64,000 nucleotides of DNA from Agarilytica sp045430345 (GTDB lineage Bacteria > Pseudomonadota > Gammaproteobacteria > Pseudomonadales > Cellvibrionaceae). Positions 25,830 through 35,441 of this stretch are shown in pieces (positions within the stretch are counted from its first letter, which is position 1; the number at the start of each line of letters is the position of its first letter). The translations under genes and the position numbers were made by a program. The notes under the pieces are model-generated. The model did no database searches. It was not told the origin of the DNA and saw only the letters and a program-made list of their open reading frames with translations. The stretch lies in assembly GCA_045430345.1 (NCBI GenBank), contig JAILXT010000001.1:310001-374000 (forward strand). Direction: 5' to 3'.

Positions 25830-27590
25830 ATGAAACTGATTTTGGCTTTCTCTGAGTTGTCCTTTGAACTAAATTCTCAAGATGTTGTGGTGTATGGTCA
25901 TAAGATACCCCTTGAAAAAGAAGATTGTTCGTTTATTGATGTGAATGAATGTGCACTTAATGAAAAAAAACTTTCCGAATATTTTGATGATTTTTTATTG
26001 AGAGCTAGCGTTTCGTTTGATTCTGAACTTACAGGCATATTGGCGGGTTGTAACAACAATCTCTATACAAATCATTTGTCTGTATTTAAATGGGTGGCGG
26101 CGATAGACTCTGTGTTCATGAATAATTCGGTCGATGAGGTTGTGGTTACTGATTTGGTTGATGATAGTGGGTACGCCCCATATTATGAGGCAGAAGGTGA
26201 GGCTCATTCGAGGTTTTTCTATAAGCCATATGATTTTATTCCAAAGGTTTTAGAGAGATACATAAAAAACAAATACAACGTTAATGTGCATGTCCTTCGG
26301 CGGCGTTTCCGTATTGGTCTTTTGTATAGGAAAATTATGCGCAGATATTTTTTGCTGCTATTTAAATTTGTTTTTTATTTTGCCAAATCTCGTTCTTATA
26401 AATATTTATTTCAGAATAAAAGTAATGGCCGCTCCGTGCCTATAGAGAATTTTATAGTTTCGCGGTCAATTGCTCATTTTGATTCGGTTTCTCTTTTACA
26501 TAAAGGTTTAGATAATTCTTTGTTGTTTTGCGGTGAGAGCGGGTTTACTTTTGGAGATAATTATCGTTTCTCTAGCAAAAATACTTCTGACGTTGTTGGG
26601 TTTTCATCCTATTTGACGTCTATGGATTTAGTTCGATCTTTTGTGTTTGTTGTAAAACAATTGTTGCTAAAGCCTAAGGGTATTGCGGTGGAATATGAGG
26701 GGGTTGAATATTCGTATTCTGATGCAGTAACCGAGATGATAGTGTCGTCATTTGAGGTGGATTTGTTAGAACGGGCTATTATTAATTTTATTGAGGGAGA
26801 GGGGATATCAAATAATTGTATTTTATACACCTGTGAGATGTATACCCCTTTTACAAGAAGTATTGCAAATTTAGGCGGGGTGTATGGAGTTAAAACTGTT
26901 CAATTACAGACAACCAGCATGTTCGTTGGATACGAACCGAACTTTGTTCACTGTGATTATTTTGTGTTTAATAGTAAGGTATTGGCTAATTCATATGCAT
27001 CAAAATATCCATCGAGAAGGGGCGCTGGAATATATCTCGGTAATTTTTGTACTAAACGCCCGGACAGAGCTATTTCGTTATCGTCGAGCGGTGTGCGTAA
27101 TGTGATGTACTTTACTCAACCGCTAACGGATGAGGATATCGAGCAAGAAATTATTTGTGAGTTAGTTAGGCTGGGTGATCTGTTGGGGTTCAAATTAAAG
27201 ATCAAGTTACACCCTAGAGATTCAGTTAAAAAAATTGAATCATTTCTGAATGAAGTTAGTGTGGTTGATAGTTGTGCTGAGTTTGATGAGTATATAGTAG
27301 ATGTCGATTTGGTTGTTCTAAAAACGTCGACCATAGCGGCTAAAGCAGTAATTAGCGGTGTTCCTGTGCTGTACTGCCTTTTTAGTGAATGGGCCAGGAA
27401 TGGCAAATTGGATTATATCGATCACACGTATTTCGGGTCAATACGTAGATTGAATGATATTGAAGATAGGTTAAGGTCATTCGTTTTGTTGTTTGATGAT
27501 TTTATACGCTACCGGGATTCGTATTTACTGGATAATGATCTGTATTCCGGTGTGGAAGATTTTCTTCTAGAGTACAAGTCGACGTTATGA
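25830..27590 (+). CDS. Unassigned large GT-B-like protein, candidate nonulosonate (sialyl-type) transferase
   Basis: I do not recognise a named family with certainty. The 586-residue product looks soluble apart from a hydrophobic basic stretch near residues 155-190 (RRYFLLLFKFVFYFAKS). The C-terminal half has KLHPRDSVKKIE, then VDLVVLKTSTIAAKAVISGVPVLYC. This layout is like the donor-binding half of GT-B enzymes such as polysialyl-, Kdo- and CDP-glycerol-type transferases, which use a His in a similar xxHPR motif for CMP or CDP sugars. The N-terminal half has VVTDLVDDSG and PYYEAEGEAHSRFFYKPYD. It overlaps wzy by 4 nt (ATGA). A CMP-nonulosonate donor is predicted in this locus, so it is the best candidate to use it. 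Confidence 0.55.
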   Translation: MKLILAFSELSFELNSQDVVVYGHKIPLEKEDCSFIDVNECALNEKKLSEYFDDFLLRASVSFDSELTGILAGCNNNLYTNHLSVFKWVAAIDSVFMNNSVDEVVVTDLVDDSGYAPYYEAEGEAHSRFFYKPYDFIPKVLERYIKNKYNVNVHVLRRRFRIGLLYRKIMRRYFLLLFKFVFYFAKSRSYKYLFQNKSNGRSVPIENFIVSRSIAHFDSVSLLHKGLDNSLLFCGESGFTFGDNYRFSSKNTSDVVGFSSYLTSMDLVRSFVFVVKQLLLKPKGIAVEYEGVEYSYSDAVTEMIVSSFEVDLLERAIINFIEGEGISNNCILYTCEMYTPFTRSIANLGGVYGVKTVQLQTTSMFVGYEPNFVHCDYFVFNSKVLANSYASKYPSRRGAGIYLGNFCTKRPDRAISLSSSGVRNVMYFTQPLTDEDIEQEIICELVRLGDLLGFKLKIKLHPRDSVKKIESFLNEVSVVDSCAEFDEYIVDVDLVVLKTSTIAAKAVISGVPVLYCLFSEWARNGKLDYIDHTYFGSIRRLNDIEDRLRSFVLLFDDFIRYRDSYLLDNDLYSGVEDFLLEYKSTL

Positions 27591-28735
27591 TTCTTATGTT
27601 GAGGATCCATTTTTTCGTGATCAATGTGATTGCGCTATTATCGTTTCCATTAACTTATGTTTTTTTGAGTTCCTATGAAGTAATAATGCGCACCACCTTG
27701 CTCTGTCTTTTTATTAATAATTTTTTGTTTTTGGTTGTGGCTTTGAGTCGTATAAAAATTAAAAAATCATATTTGCTCTTGGTTTTCTTCATGCTTCTTA
27801 ATTTTGCCCTTGGCTTAGCTAATAATGATCTTTCAGCGAGGCTAATTGTTGATGAGCTGAATATATTTATGTTTTTTTTTAAGGTAATTGCTGTCGCTTA
27901 TTTGTGTCAATCTGAACAATTTTTCAGCATGGTCCTAAAATATTTAGGTTACTACGTTGTATGCTCTATAGTTGCTGCAGTCATTGGAACCTTTTTTTTC
28001 TATACCCTCCCTCAAAACGCGGGTGCATACGTAGGCCTGACGCCTGTTGCAATTCCCTTTCTAATTGTTTCTATGATTAAAGGCCATGCATTTTTCTTTG
28101 TTTTTGCTCTGTTGGTTATATTTCTGTCTGGAAAAAGAGCAATGTTGTTGAGCTCACTAATTGTCATATTTCTGTATGCTCTTAAATCCAAAAAAAGTAG
28201 ATTGTTAAAATTTTCTATTCCGTTTCTTTTTGTTGTGCCTGTTGTTCTTGTTTATGTTCCCTCTGACCTTTTAAGTGGAAGCTTTGGAAAAATTGAAAGA
28301 ACGGTTCATGCTCTGGGTAGTTTGGATGATGATATATTACTTCAGTTAGTTGGTCCAAGGTATTTTGAAATTACAAGCATAGTTCAAGACATGAATCCAT
28401 CTGATTATGTTTTTGGCAAAGGTGGCGGCTATACATACGATTTGGTTGTGGGTGGTGAAGTGTTGGAGGTGGACCACGCAAATGCACACTTTTCATATTT
28501 GGCACTGGTGTCGAAATATGGTTTTGTTTTGTTTTTCTGTCTTGGTTGTTTTTTTTATAGAGCACTCATTTCAAATGGTGCCGATAGAAATACTAGGTTG
28601 TTTCTAAAGCTATATTTGGTGAGCTTTATGTTCGAGTCAATGTTTTCATACTTGATTTTTAATGATCGAATTTTACATTTTGTTATCGGAGTTCTCTTGG
28701 TTCGAGTTGGTAGGGTTAGAAAGTATAATGTATAA
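27587..28735 (+). CDS. wzy: Wzy-type polysaccharide polymerase
   Basis: Wzy joins repeat units on the periplasmic side. The 382-residue protein has about 10 hydrophobic helices and a large loop between the last helices, containing GPRYFEITSIVQDMNPSDYV and DHANAHFSYLALVSKYG; the latter is like the HxxY region found in O-antigen ligase/polymerase (Wzy_C) proteins. It is translationally coupled to the preceding gene (ATGA) and overlaps the following acyltransferase. Family sequence conservation is poor, so the call depends on topology and location next to wzx and wzz. Confidence 0.78.
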   Translation: MILMLRIHFFVINVIALLSFPLTYVFLSSYEVIMRTTLLCLFINNFLFLVVALSRIKIKKSYLLLVFFMLLNFALGLANNDLSARLIVDELNIFMFFFKVIAVAYLCQSEQFFSMVLKYLGYYVVCSIVAAVIGTFFFYTLPQNAGAYVGLTPVAIPFLIVSMIKGHAFFFVFALLVIFLSGKRAMLLSSLIVIFLYALKSKKSRLLKFSIPFLFVVPVVLVYVPSDLLSGSFGKIERTVHALGSLDDDILLQLVGPRYFEITSIVQDMNPSDYVFGKGGGYTYDLVVGGEVLEVDHANAHFSYLALVSKYGFVLFFCLGCFFYRALISNGADRNTRLFLKLYLVSFMFESMFSYLIFNDRILHFVIGVLLVRVGRVRKYNV

Positions 28736-29870
28736 GTTTTTTTCGTTGGAGAGAATGGGGAGTAATAACGGATCGTTTAAAGCGGAAGTTGATGGTCTTA
28801 GGTTTCTAGCGATATTGCCGGTCTTGATGACTCATGCATATTATGTTTTTATCGTGAATGTAAGCGAAAATATTTTTCTTCCCGAGTTTCTTGAGCCGTA
28901 TTTTATTAATGGCGGAACTGGAGTGCATATATTTTTTGTGATAAGTGGGTATGTTTTAGGGGCTTCCTTTTATAGGGCTGCTATAAGGGGGCAAGAAAAT
29001 GTTGAGTTAAAAAAATATTTTTTAAGAAGGGCTATCAGGCTGGAGCCACCGTACTTGATTTCATTGCTGTTGTTTGCCTCCATATTGTATTTGATGGGTA
29101 GGTATGAGGCTTGGGAGTTAGTTGAACATTTTCTTTTTTCGGCTTTGTATCTACATAATATTGTTTATGGTGTTGGGAGTACGATTAATGCCGTAGCTTG
29201 GAGTCTAGAGGTTGAATTTCAGTTTTATATCTTGGCTCCAATTCTTTTTTACGTGTACAGGTCGAAGTCATATTCGGTTATGATTTTGTTGTTGTTAATG
29301 GCTGGTTTTTTGTTGTTGAATAAGTTTATGGGCGACTCCTACCGCAGTCTTTTGTCTCAGGGCCATTTTTTTTCTCTGGGAGCTGTGTTGCATCTAACAG
29401 TACAATCCACGTCTCGTCAGCTTGAGAAGTTACATTATTTAGTTGTTGTTGTGATATTTGTGGTTGCCCTAAACGAACTTTTTTCCCTGAAAACAATTAC
29501 ACCGAATTTGTTTTCTAATTTTTACAAACTACTATTGTTGTTTGTTATATTTTCAATAGCGTTCCATAAGGGCCTGATAAAGTCGTTGTTTTCAAATCGT
29601 GCGTTATACTTGGTTGGAGGGGTGTGCTACAGCATCTACTTATTGCATTATCCATTGTTGTCATTTTTAAGTCGATTGTATTTAGGGTTTCACGAATTTC
29701 ATGGCGGTTCTTTTTTTGTGTTTTTTTGTGGGGCTATGGTTTTAGTCTTAGCCATATCTTTTTCTTTTGCTGTGTGTATAGAAAGACCCTTTATGAATTT
29801 TCGTGGGTTTCAGTCTTACATAGCCAGTTTCAAAGGAAAACAAAAATATGATGATGGGAGACCGCTTTGA
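28728..29870 (+). CDS. OafA/acyltransferase-3 family membrane acyltransferase
   Basis: These inner-membrane proteins O-acetylate or otherwise acylate glycans. The 380-residue protein begins EVDGLRFLAILPVLMTHAYY, where the His of the motif is the presumed catalytic residue, followed by GGTGVHIFFVISGYVLGASF and RRAIRLEPPYLISLL, all hallmarks of the family. About ten membrane helices follow, with YSIYLLHYPLLSFL near the end. ATG 28728 overlaps the end of wzy; ATG 28755 just before the first motif is also possible. It probably decorates the repeat unit. Confidence 0.9.
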   Translation: MYKFFSLERMGSNNGSFKAEVDGLRFLAILPVLMTHAYYVFIVNVSENIFLPEFLEPYFINGGTGVHIFFVISGYVLGASFYRAAIRGQENVELKKYFLRRAIRLEPPYLISLLLFASILYLMGRYEAWELVEHFLFSALYLHNIVYGVGSTINAVAWSLEVEFQFYILAPILFYVYRSKSYSVMILLLLMAGFLLLNKFMGDSYRSLLSQGHFFSLGAVLHLTVQSTSRQLEKLHYLVVVVIFVVALNELFSLKTITPNLFSNFYKLLLLFVIFSIAFHKGLIKSLFSNRALYLVGGVCYSIYLLHYPLLSFLSRLYLGFHEFHGGSFFVFFCGAMVLVLAISFSFAVCIERPFMNFRGFQSYIASFKGKQKYDDGRPL

Positions 29871-30213
29871 AGTGGTCTTGTATGAGATCGTGACGATCTA
29901 TGGGGTTATGAAAATCTCGCTATATTGATTGGTTTGTGTGAATTTCGTACAGCGCCGATGTTTCTTTGTCTTTTGGGTCACGGGCAGTTGTAGGGTATTG
30001 AATTCTGCTAGACGTCAATGTTGCTGTGATTCAAGTTTTCTAGAAGCTATGAAAGCGTTATGAAATCCCGAAAAGATATATTTTGGTGGTGTGTCAAATC
30101 GGACTCGATCATGTTATTTGAACGTACTAATTTAAAATAATCCACGCATTCTTTATGAAGAACCACGAGATGAGATTCCTCGGCTGTGGGTGGATAGGTT
30201 TGAGATGAATGTT
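29871..30213 (+). other. Gene-free gap
   Basis: This 343-bp spacer between the acyltransferase and the AsnB-like gene holds no reading frame, terminator or repeat that I can support. It may carry a promoter for the following genes. Confidence 0.4.
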
Positions 30214-32052
30214 ATGTGTGGAATTAGTTTTTATTGTAGTCGCAGTATAAGTCCTGTTGATGAGTTGAAAAAGAGTTTGATGGCTACTGTTCACCGTGGG
30301 CCTGATGCTAGTGGTATGTTATGCGAAACTATCGGTCAATATCAGGTTGGTATTGGCCACAACCGTCTAAGCATTCTCGACTTGTCCACTGCTGGTAGTC
30401 AGCCTATGGTAAGTGATTCGGGTACAGTTTTATCGTATAACGGTGAAATTTACAATCATAGGGTTTTGAGGGCTAGGCTCGAATCGATGGGGCATACGTT
30501 TATTGGAAATTCCGATACTGAGGTGATATTACGCTTGTATGACGAATTTGGTGGTTTATCTTTTGGTATGCTGCAAGGAATGTTTTCTTTCGTTATTCTC
30601 GATAGGTTAAAAAATCGGTTGTTTGTTGTAAGGGATGTCGTGGGTATTAAGCCAGTTTATTTATTTCAGGATGGCGGCGATATATATGGGAGCTCAGAGA
30701 TTAAGGGGTTGAAGGCGTTCGGTGCTGTTAGCGTTGAAATTGATGAAAATGACGTGTATGAATTTTTTAATACAGGTTTTTTGTACGAGCCAGATACTGG
30801 GTTTAGAGATATAAAAAAATTGATGCCCGGACATTTTATGGAGTTAAATCTACTATCTTCTGAAATTGTGTTCAAACGCTATAAGCATATAGATGAGTTC
30901 CATGAGAAGGGGGCGTTGCGACAAAAAATATCTGAAGCAATCAACTCTCAACAAATATCTGACGTACCTTTAGGTGTTTTCTTTAGTGGTGGTGCAGATT
31001 CTAGTATCCTAGCTGCAGGTTTCAGTGGTGCCAAATTGTTTTTTGCTAAGTATGATTCTGATCCTTCAGCAGATGTTGACCTTAAGTACTCTAGATTGAT
31101 CTCTCGGTACCTAAATAAGGATCTCGAAGTTGCTGAACTACAGTCCAGTTCACACGATGTTGACTCTTTACTAGAGTCTGTAGATTTTGTAGCCTCTAAT
31201 TCTGAAGAATTAATCTCAGATTATACTTTTTGGGCAACTTATCAGTTGTCGAAATCAGCGAAGGATAACGGATACAAAGTTATGCTTAGTGGTATGGGAG
31301 GGGATGAGGTTTTTGCCGGCTACCCTCGTTATCTTGTTCTAAAATATCACAGTTTATTCGTGGCTTTTTCTCCCGTACTGAGGTTGATGTTAACACTTAA
31401 AATATTTCCTGGTAAGCTAAGTAAAAAATTTTCTCGCCTAGTTTCTTATTGTGTCGAGAGTGAGTGGGGAGTCGCTTATTCTAGAATGCTTGGTTATTTT
31501 AGCTCAAGCGAGTTGTCTGATTTGTTTATTGATAGCCAACGCCTGCAATGCAATTATTCTTTAAAGCTAGATGGTATATTATCTTCGTATGCTGGAGATA
31601 AAAAAGATAAAGTAAAGTTAGGTCAGTTTCTGGATGCAACAGGATTTCTTTCTCATAATTTGATGGTGTCGGATAAGGCAAGTATGTTGGCAAGTATCGA
31701 GTTGAGGGTCCCTTTATTAGATGAGGCCATTGTCGCGCATGGAATTGGAGCCGAGAGCCAGAAATTGATACATAAACGGCAAACTAAGTTTCCACTTAAG
31801 TCTATTTTAAGGAAGATACTGCCTGATGAAATGGTGGAGCGACCAAAAACAGGGTTTAACCCCCCTCTAGAAGGGTTAATTAACAATATAGGTCAGGACC
31901 GTTTAAAACAAGAGCTATCATCGTTGGAGGCGGTTGTAGATTTCACTAAAGTGGTACGGATAATCGAAGATCATTTTTTGAAACAGTCGAATAATACTTA
32001 TAAATTATGGCAATTGTTATATTTTAGTCGTTGGCTTAAATATAACACCTAA
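30214..32052 (+). CDS. Asparagine synthetase B-like glutamine-dependent amidotransferase
   Basis: The 612-residue protein has a class II glutaminase domain starting with MCGIS, where Cys2 becomes the N-terminal nucleophile. The start must therefore be ATG 30214 rather than the in-frame TTG at 30190. It continues with TVHRGPDASG, IGHNRLSILD and LSYNGEIYNH. The C-terminal synthetase domain has the PP-loop FFSGGADSSILAAG and LSGMGGDEVFAGYPRY. Homologues inside polysaccharide loci (for example WbpS) amidate the carboxyl of uronic acids. UDP-ManNAcA from WecC is a possible substrate here. Ordinary asparagine synthesis cannot be ruled out, but the location argues against it. Confidence 0.88.
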   Translation: MCGISFYCSRSISPVDELKKSLMATVHRGPDASGMLCETIGQYQVGIGHNRLSILDLSTAGSQPMVSDSGTVLSYNGEIYNHRVLRARLESMGHTFIGNSDTEVILRLYDEFGGLSFGMLQGMFSFVILDRLKNRLFVVRDVVGIKPVYLFQDGGDIYGSSEIKGLKAFGAVSVEIDENDVYEFFNTGFLYEPDTGFRDIKKLMPGHFMELNLLSSEIVFKRYKHIDEFHEKGALRQKISEAINSQQISDVPLGVFFSGGADSSILAAGFSGAKLFFAKYDSDPSADVDLKYSRLISRYLNKDLEVAELQSSSHDVDSLLESVDFVASNSEELISDYTFWATYQLSKSAKDNGYKVMLSGMGGDEVFAGYPRYLVLKYHSLFVAFSPVLRLMLTLKIFPGKLSKKFSRLVSYCVESEWGVAYSRMLGYFSSSELSDLFIDSQRLQCNYSLKLDGILSSYAGDKKDKVKLGQFLDATGFLSHNLMVSDKASMLASIELRVPLLDEAIVAHGIGAESQKLIHKRQTKFPLKSILRKILPDEMVERPKTGFNPPLEGLINNIGQDRLKQELSSLEAVVDFTKVVRIIEDHFLKQSNNTYKLWQLLYFSRWLKYNT

Positions 32053-32137
32053 AGTATTTTTGGGCATTTAGTCTGAAATTGGGTTTGATTGGTGTTTTGT
32101 AGGGGGGTTCTGGTATTTTTATAGAATATTGCATCAT

Positions 32138-33787
32138 ATGAAGTTAATAACTTATTTTCACACTCTAAAATATCTTAAGTTCTCTCAGATTTATTATCGT
32201 GTTTTTAAATGGTTTCGTTCCCCAAAGCCTAATTCGGTTGTTTTTGATCTTTCTCAAATCTCGGGTGGCTGGGTCCGCTCTAGCTTGTATCAACAGAAGG
32301 TTTTTGCCGGCAACAAGGCTCAATTTTTAAATAGAGAAGGTTTTTTAGGTGTTAGCAGGGTATGGAATGACCCTGGATACGAAAAACTTTGGCTTTATAA
32401 TTTGCATTACTTTGATGACTTAAGTGCTTTTGGAGCAAGTAGTCGGGTTAACTTGCAAGTAAAATTACTCAATCGTTGGATTCAGGAGAACCCCGCGCCT
32501 CTGGGAAATGGCTGGGAACCTTATCCGATGTCTTTGCGGATTGTTAATTGGATTAAGGCCTTTCTTGGTCATATCAAGCCGACTGACGATATGCTTCACA
32601 GCCTGGCTAAGCAGGCAGATTTTTTGTCTCAGAATCTAGAGCGCCACTTGCTTGGCAACCACTTATTTGTCAATGCGAAGGCACTTATCTTTGTTGGACT
32701 ATATCTTAAAGGAGAGTTTGCAGATAGGTGGCTTTCGGTTGGCCTCAAAATATATAAGAATGAGCTTAGCGAGCAAGTCCTATCCGATGGTGCAAATTTT
32801 GAGTTAACTCCTATGTATCATGCGATTATGTTGACAGATTTACTTGATTTGTTGAATGTATTTCGTGTCTTTTCAGCTCGTATCCCTGTGGAGCTTGTAA
32901 CCGCTACAGAGATTAGAGTAACAAAAATGCTTCGATGGCTTGAAGTAATGAGTCACAACGATGGAAAAATCAGTTTTTTTAATGATGGTGCTTTCGGCGT
33001 TGCGCCAGAAAACCGAGTTATTTATGAGTATGCTAGGGCGTTAGGATTAAAGTTCTCTGTTGAGGACGCTATCCCAGCCGGTACACTATTTATGAAAAAC
33101 CTCGTGGATAGTGGCTACGTTGTGGTGAAGACAAATGATTACTCATTGATTGCCGATTTGGCGGAAGTTGGCCCAACCTACCAGCCTGGCCACGCTCATG
33201 CCGACACATTGTCATTCGAGATGACATTGTATGGCAAGCGTTTATTTGTTAATTCTGGCACTTCTGAGTATGGTTTAAGTGGAGAGAGGTTAAGGCAGAG
33301 GAAAACAGAAGCACATAACACAGTGGTGGTCAATGGCCTTGACTCGTCTCAAGTCTGGAGCGGTTTTCGGGTAGCCAAACGAGCAAGGATCGTAGATCGT
33401 GTTGTTGAACGCGTTGACCAAAAAACGATATCATTTGGGGCGTCTCATGACGGGTTCAAACAACAAGGTGTAGATTGTTTGCATCGTAGAGTTTGGCGTG
33501 CTCAGCATGGAAGTATTTCTATAATAGATACTTTAGAGGGAGATTTTGATTATGCTATGGGGGCATTGTATTTGCATCCAGACGTTGATGTCGTTTCTTT
33601 ATCTAACCATGAGGTTAAGCTATCTCTCCATAATGACTTTGTTACTTTGCTAGTTGATGCTGCTGATATCACGGTTGAAAAATCGAGTTGGCATCCTGAG
33701 TTTGGTGTTTCATTTCCCTCCAATAAGCTGTGTTTTACATTTTTAAATAGTAGAATGAGTATCGATATTCATTGGACTGGAAGCTAA
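32138..33787 (+). CDS. Heparinase II/III family protein
   Basis: The 549-residue protein has an alpha/alpha-barrel N-terminal part (LWLYNLHYFDDLSAF, NGWEPYPMSLRIVNWIKA, ERHLLGNHLFVNAKAL). A beta-sheet C-terminal part follows, beginning near YQPGHAHADTLSFEMTLYGK, which is the heparinase II/III signature with catalytic-type His residues. No clear signal peptide is seen; the N-terminus is MKLITYFHTLKYLKF. Such genes are common in capsule/O-antigen loci of marine bacteria, where a lyase or an unknown glycan-processing role is proposed. ATG 32138 is preferred over TTG 32129. Confidence 0.85.
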   Translation: MKLITYFHTLKYLKFSQIYYRVFKWFRSPKPNSVVFDLSQISGGWVRSSLYQQKVFAGNKAQFLNREGFLGVSRVWNDPGYEKLWLYNLHYFDDLSAFGASSRVNLQVKLLNRWIQENPAPLGNGWEPYPMSLRIVNWIKAFLGHIKPTDDMLHSLAKQADFLSQNLERHLLGNHLFVNAKALIFVGLYLKGEFADRWLSVGLKIYKNELSEQVLSDGANFELTPMYHAIMLTDLLDLLNVFRVFSARIPVELVTATEIRVTKMLRWLEVMSHNDGKISFFNDGAFGVAPENRVIYEYARALGLKFSVEDAIPAGTLFMKNLVDSGYVVVKTNDYSLIADLAEVGPTYQPGHAHADTLSFEMTLYGKRLFVNSGTSEYGLSGERLRQRKTEAHNTVVVNGLDSSQVWSGFRVAKRARIVDRVVERVDQKTISFGASHDGFKQQGVDCLHRRVWRAQHGSISIIDTLEGDFDYAMGALYLHPDVDVVSLSNHEVKLSLHNDFVTLLVDAADITVEKSSWHPEFGVSFPSNKLCFTFLNSRMSIDIHWTGS

Positions 33788-34252
33788 GATCGGAAAATTT
33801 CGGTATTGCGGGTTAAGAGTTACACGCTACCTTAAATCGGACTATGTATTACGAGCAAGGTTGGATAAGTGTGATAGAGCTGAAATGCTTAGATGATTGT
33901 ATTTAAGTTAAGCTCGTGTAGCTATTTACATTGCAATACGTTGTATGAAGATAACTCATATATAGCCGAAGGTACAGTTCAATTGTAGAGCTAGGTCATT
34001 GATGGGTTGTTACTGTTAAAAAACTGGATAAATGCCAGAAATATCCTCGATTATGGAACCCTATATTTGATTTTTATTGGGCAGACTAATAAAAATAGTT
34101 CTTTTAAAATTTGATAGAGGCTAATAAATGATCCCGATGTAATGTGCAGTTTCGGTTTAGCCCCACGTATAAAAATTTACTTTTACGTTGAGAGGATCTA
34201 TTTCGGCTGGCGATTCTGGCTCCGGTTTTTCGTAGACATAGAGGAAAAAATA
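33788..34252 (+). other. Gene-free gap
   Basis: No gene is seen in these 465 bp. An in-frame upstream ATG at 34142 would extend the next gene, but that extension has no conserved character. Confidence 0.4.
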
Positions 34253-35437
34253 TTGAAGATCCTTCTGTTAAGTTTTTATTTTGAGCCTGATTTATGTGCC
34301 GGTTCATTTAGAGCTAAGTCTCTAGTCCAAGCGTTGAGTAAAGAGATGCCTTCTGATTATGAGATTGAAGTCTTGACGACGATGCCGAACCGTTATGATA
34401 GCTATGAGCTCGAAGCCGAGAGTTTAGATAAAAACGAGCGTATAGTTGTCAGGCGTTTCGTACTTCCGCGTCACCAGTCAGGTATGCTTGACCAGGCTAA
34501 GGCGTTTATCTCCTATGCCAAGCAGGTTAAAAAATACTGTGCTAGTTCGGATTATGACTACGTCGTTGCAACATCCTCTCGTTTATTAACCGCCGCTCTT
34601 GGGGCATACATAGCGAAGAAAAAATCAATAGGGCTGTATTTGGATATTCGAGATATTTTTTTGGATACGATGAATAACCTTCTTTCTAAAAAGGTTATGT
34701 TTTTTGTTAATCCAGTAATTTCTTTGTTGGAGTCGTGGACAATGACTTCTGCAAAAAAGATTAATTTGGTTTCCAGAGGGTTTGAGCCCTATTTTATTGC
34801 TCGTTACCCTAATAAAAAATATTCATATTATACTAACGGAGTTGATGATGAGTTTGTTTCGTTAGAAGACGTTTATTGTGAGACTCCTTCTGAGGCGACT
34901 GGGCTAATTCGGGTATTGTACGCAGGTAATATAGGTGAAGGCCAGGGGTTACATGAAATATTGCCCGGTTTGGCAGAAAAAATGAATCAAAATATATGCT
35001 TTCGAGTGATAGGGGATGGCGGTCGGAAAAAGGAGCTAGTACAACAACTGGAAGCCAATGGCTGTCAGAATGTTACGCTTATGGCACCTGTTAGTCGCGA
35101 AGCCCTAATACTTGAATACAGAAAAGCCGATGTCTTATTTCTTCATTTAAATGACTATAATGCATTTAGAAAAGTGTTGCCGTCCAAAATTTTTGAATAC
35201 GCTGCGCTTGGGAAGCCTATCTGGGCTGGAGTTGCAGGGTTTGCTGCTGACTTTGTTAGCCAGGAGGTTTCTAATTCCGCTGTCTTTAAGCCTTGTGATG
35301 TTGATAGCGCGGTACGTACTTTTGACGAATTGGCGTTGGTAAAGACGAACAGGAGATCGTTTATAGAGAAGTTTGCACGCAGTAAGATTATGAATGATAT
35401 GGCGAGAGATATTTTGTCAGAGATTGGCGAGTGTTAA
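34253..35437 (+). CDS. Glycosyltransferase, GT4-like (GT-B)
   Basis: The 394-residue protein starts KILLLSFYFEPDLCAGSFRA, the usual N-terminal acceptor-domain pattern of GT4 enzymes in O-antigen loci. The C-terminal donor domain has VLYAGNIGEGQGLHEILP and KIFEYAALGKPIWAG, the place of the E-x7-E motif. TTG 34253 is chosen because GAGGAA at 34241-34246 is 6-7 nt upstream and the family motif begins at once; an ATG at 34142 would add 37 unconserved residues. Its sugar is not known. It is followed after 4 bp by the epimerase/reductase gene, and with it forms the last operon of the locus. Confidence 0.85.
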   Translation: MKILLLSFYFEPDLCAGSFRAKSLVQALSKEMPSDYEIEVLTTMPNRYDSYELEAESLDKNERIVVRRFVLPRHQSGMLDQAKAFISYAKQVKKYCASSDYDYVVATSSRLLTAALGAYIAKKKSIGLYLDIRDIFLDTMNNLLSKKVMFFVNPVISLLESWTMTSAKKINLVSRGFEPYFIARYPNKKYSYYTNGVDDEFVSLEDVYCETPSEATGLIRVLYAGNIGEGQGLHEILPGLAEKMNQNICFRVIGDGGRKKELVQQLEANGCQNVTLMAPVSREALILEYRKADVLFLHLNDYNAFRKVLPSKIFEYAALGKPIWAGVAGFAADFVSQEVSNSAVFKPCDVDSAVRTFDELALVKTNRRSFIEKFARSKIMNDMARDILSEIGEC

Positions 35438-35441
35438 TTAG

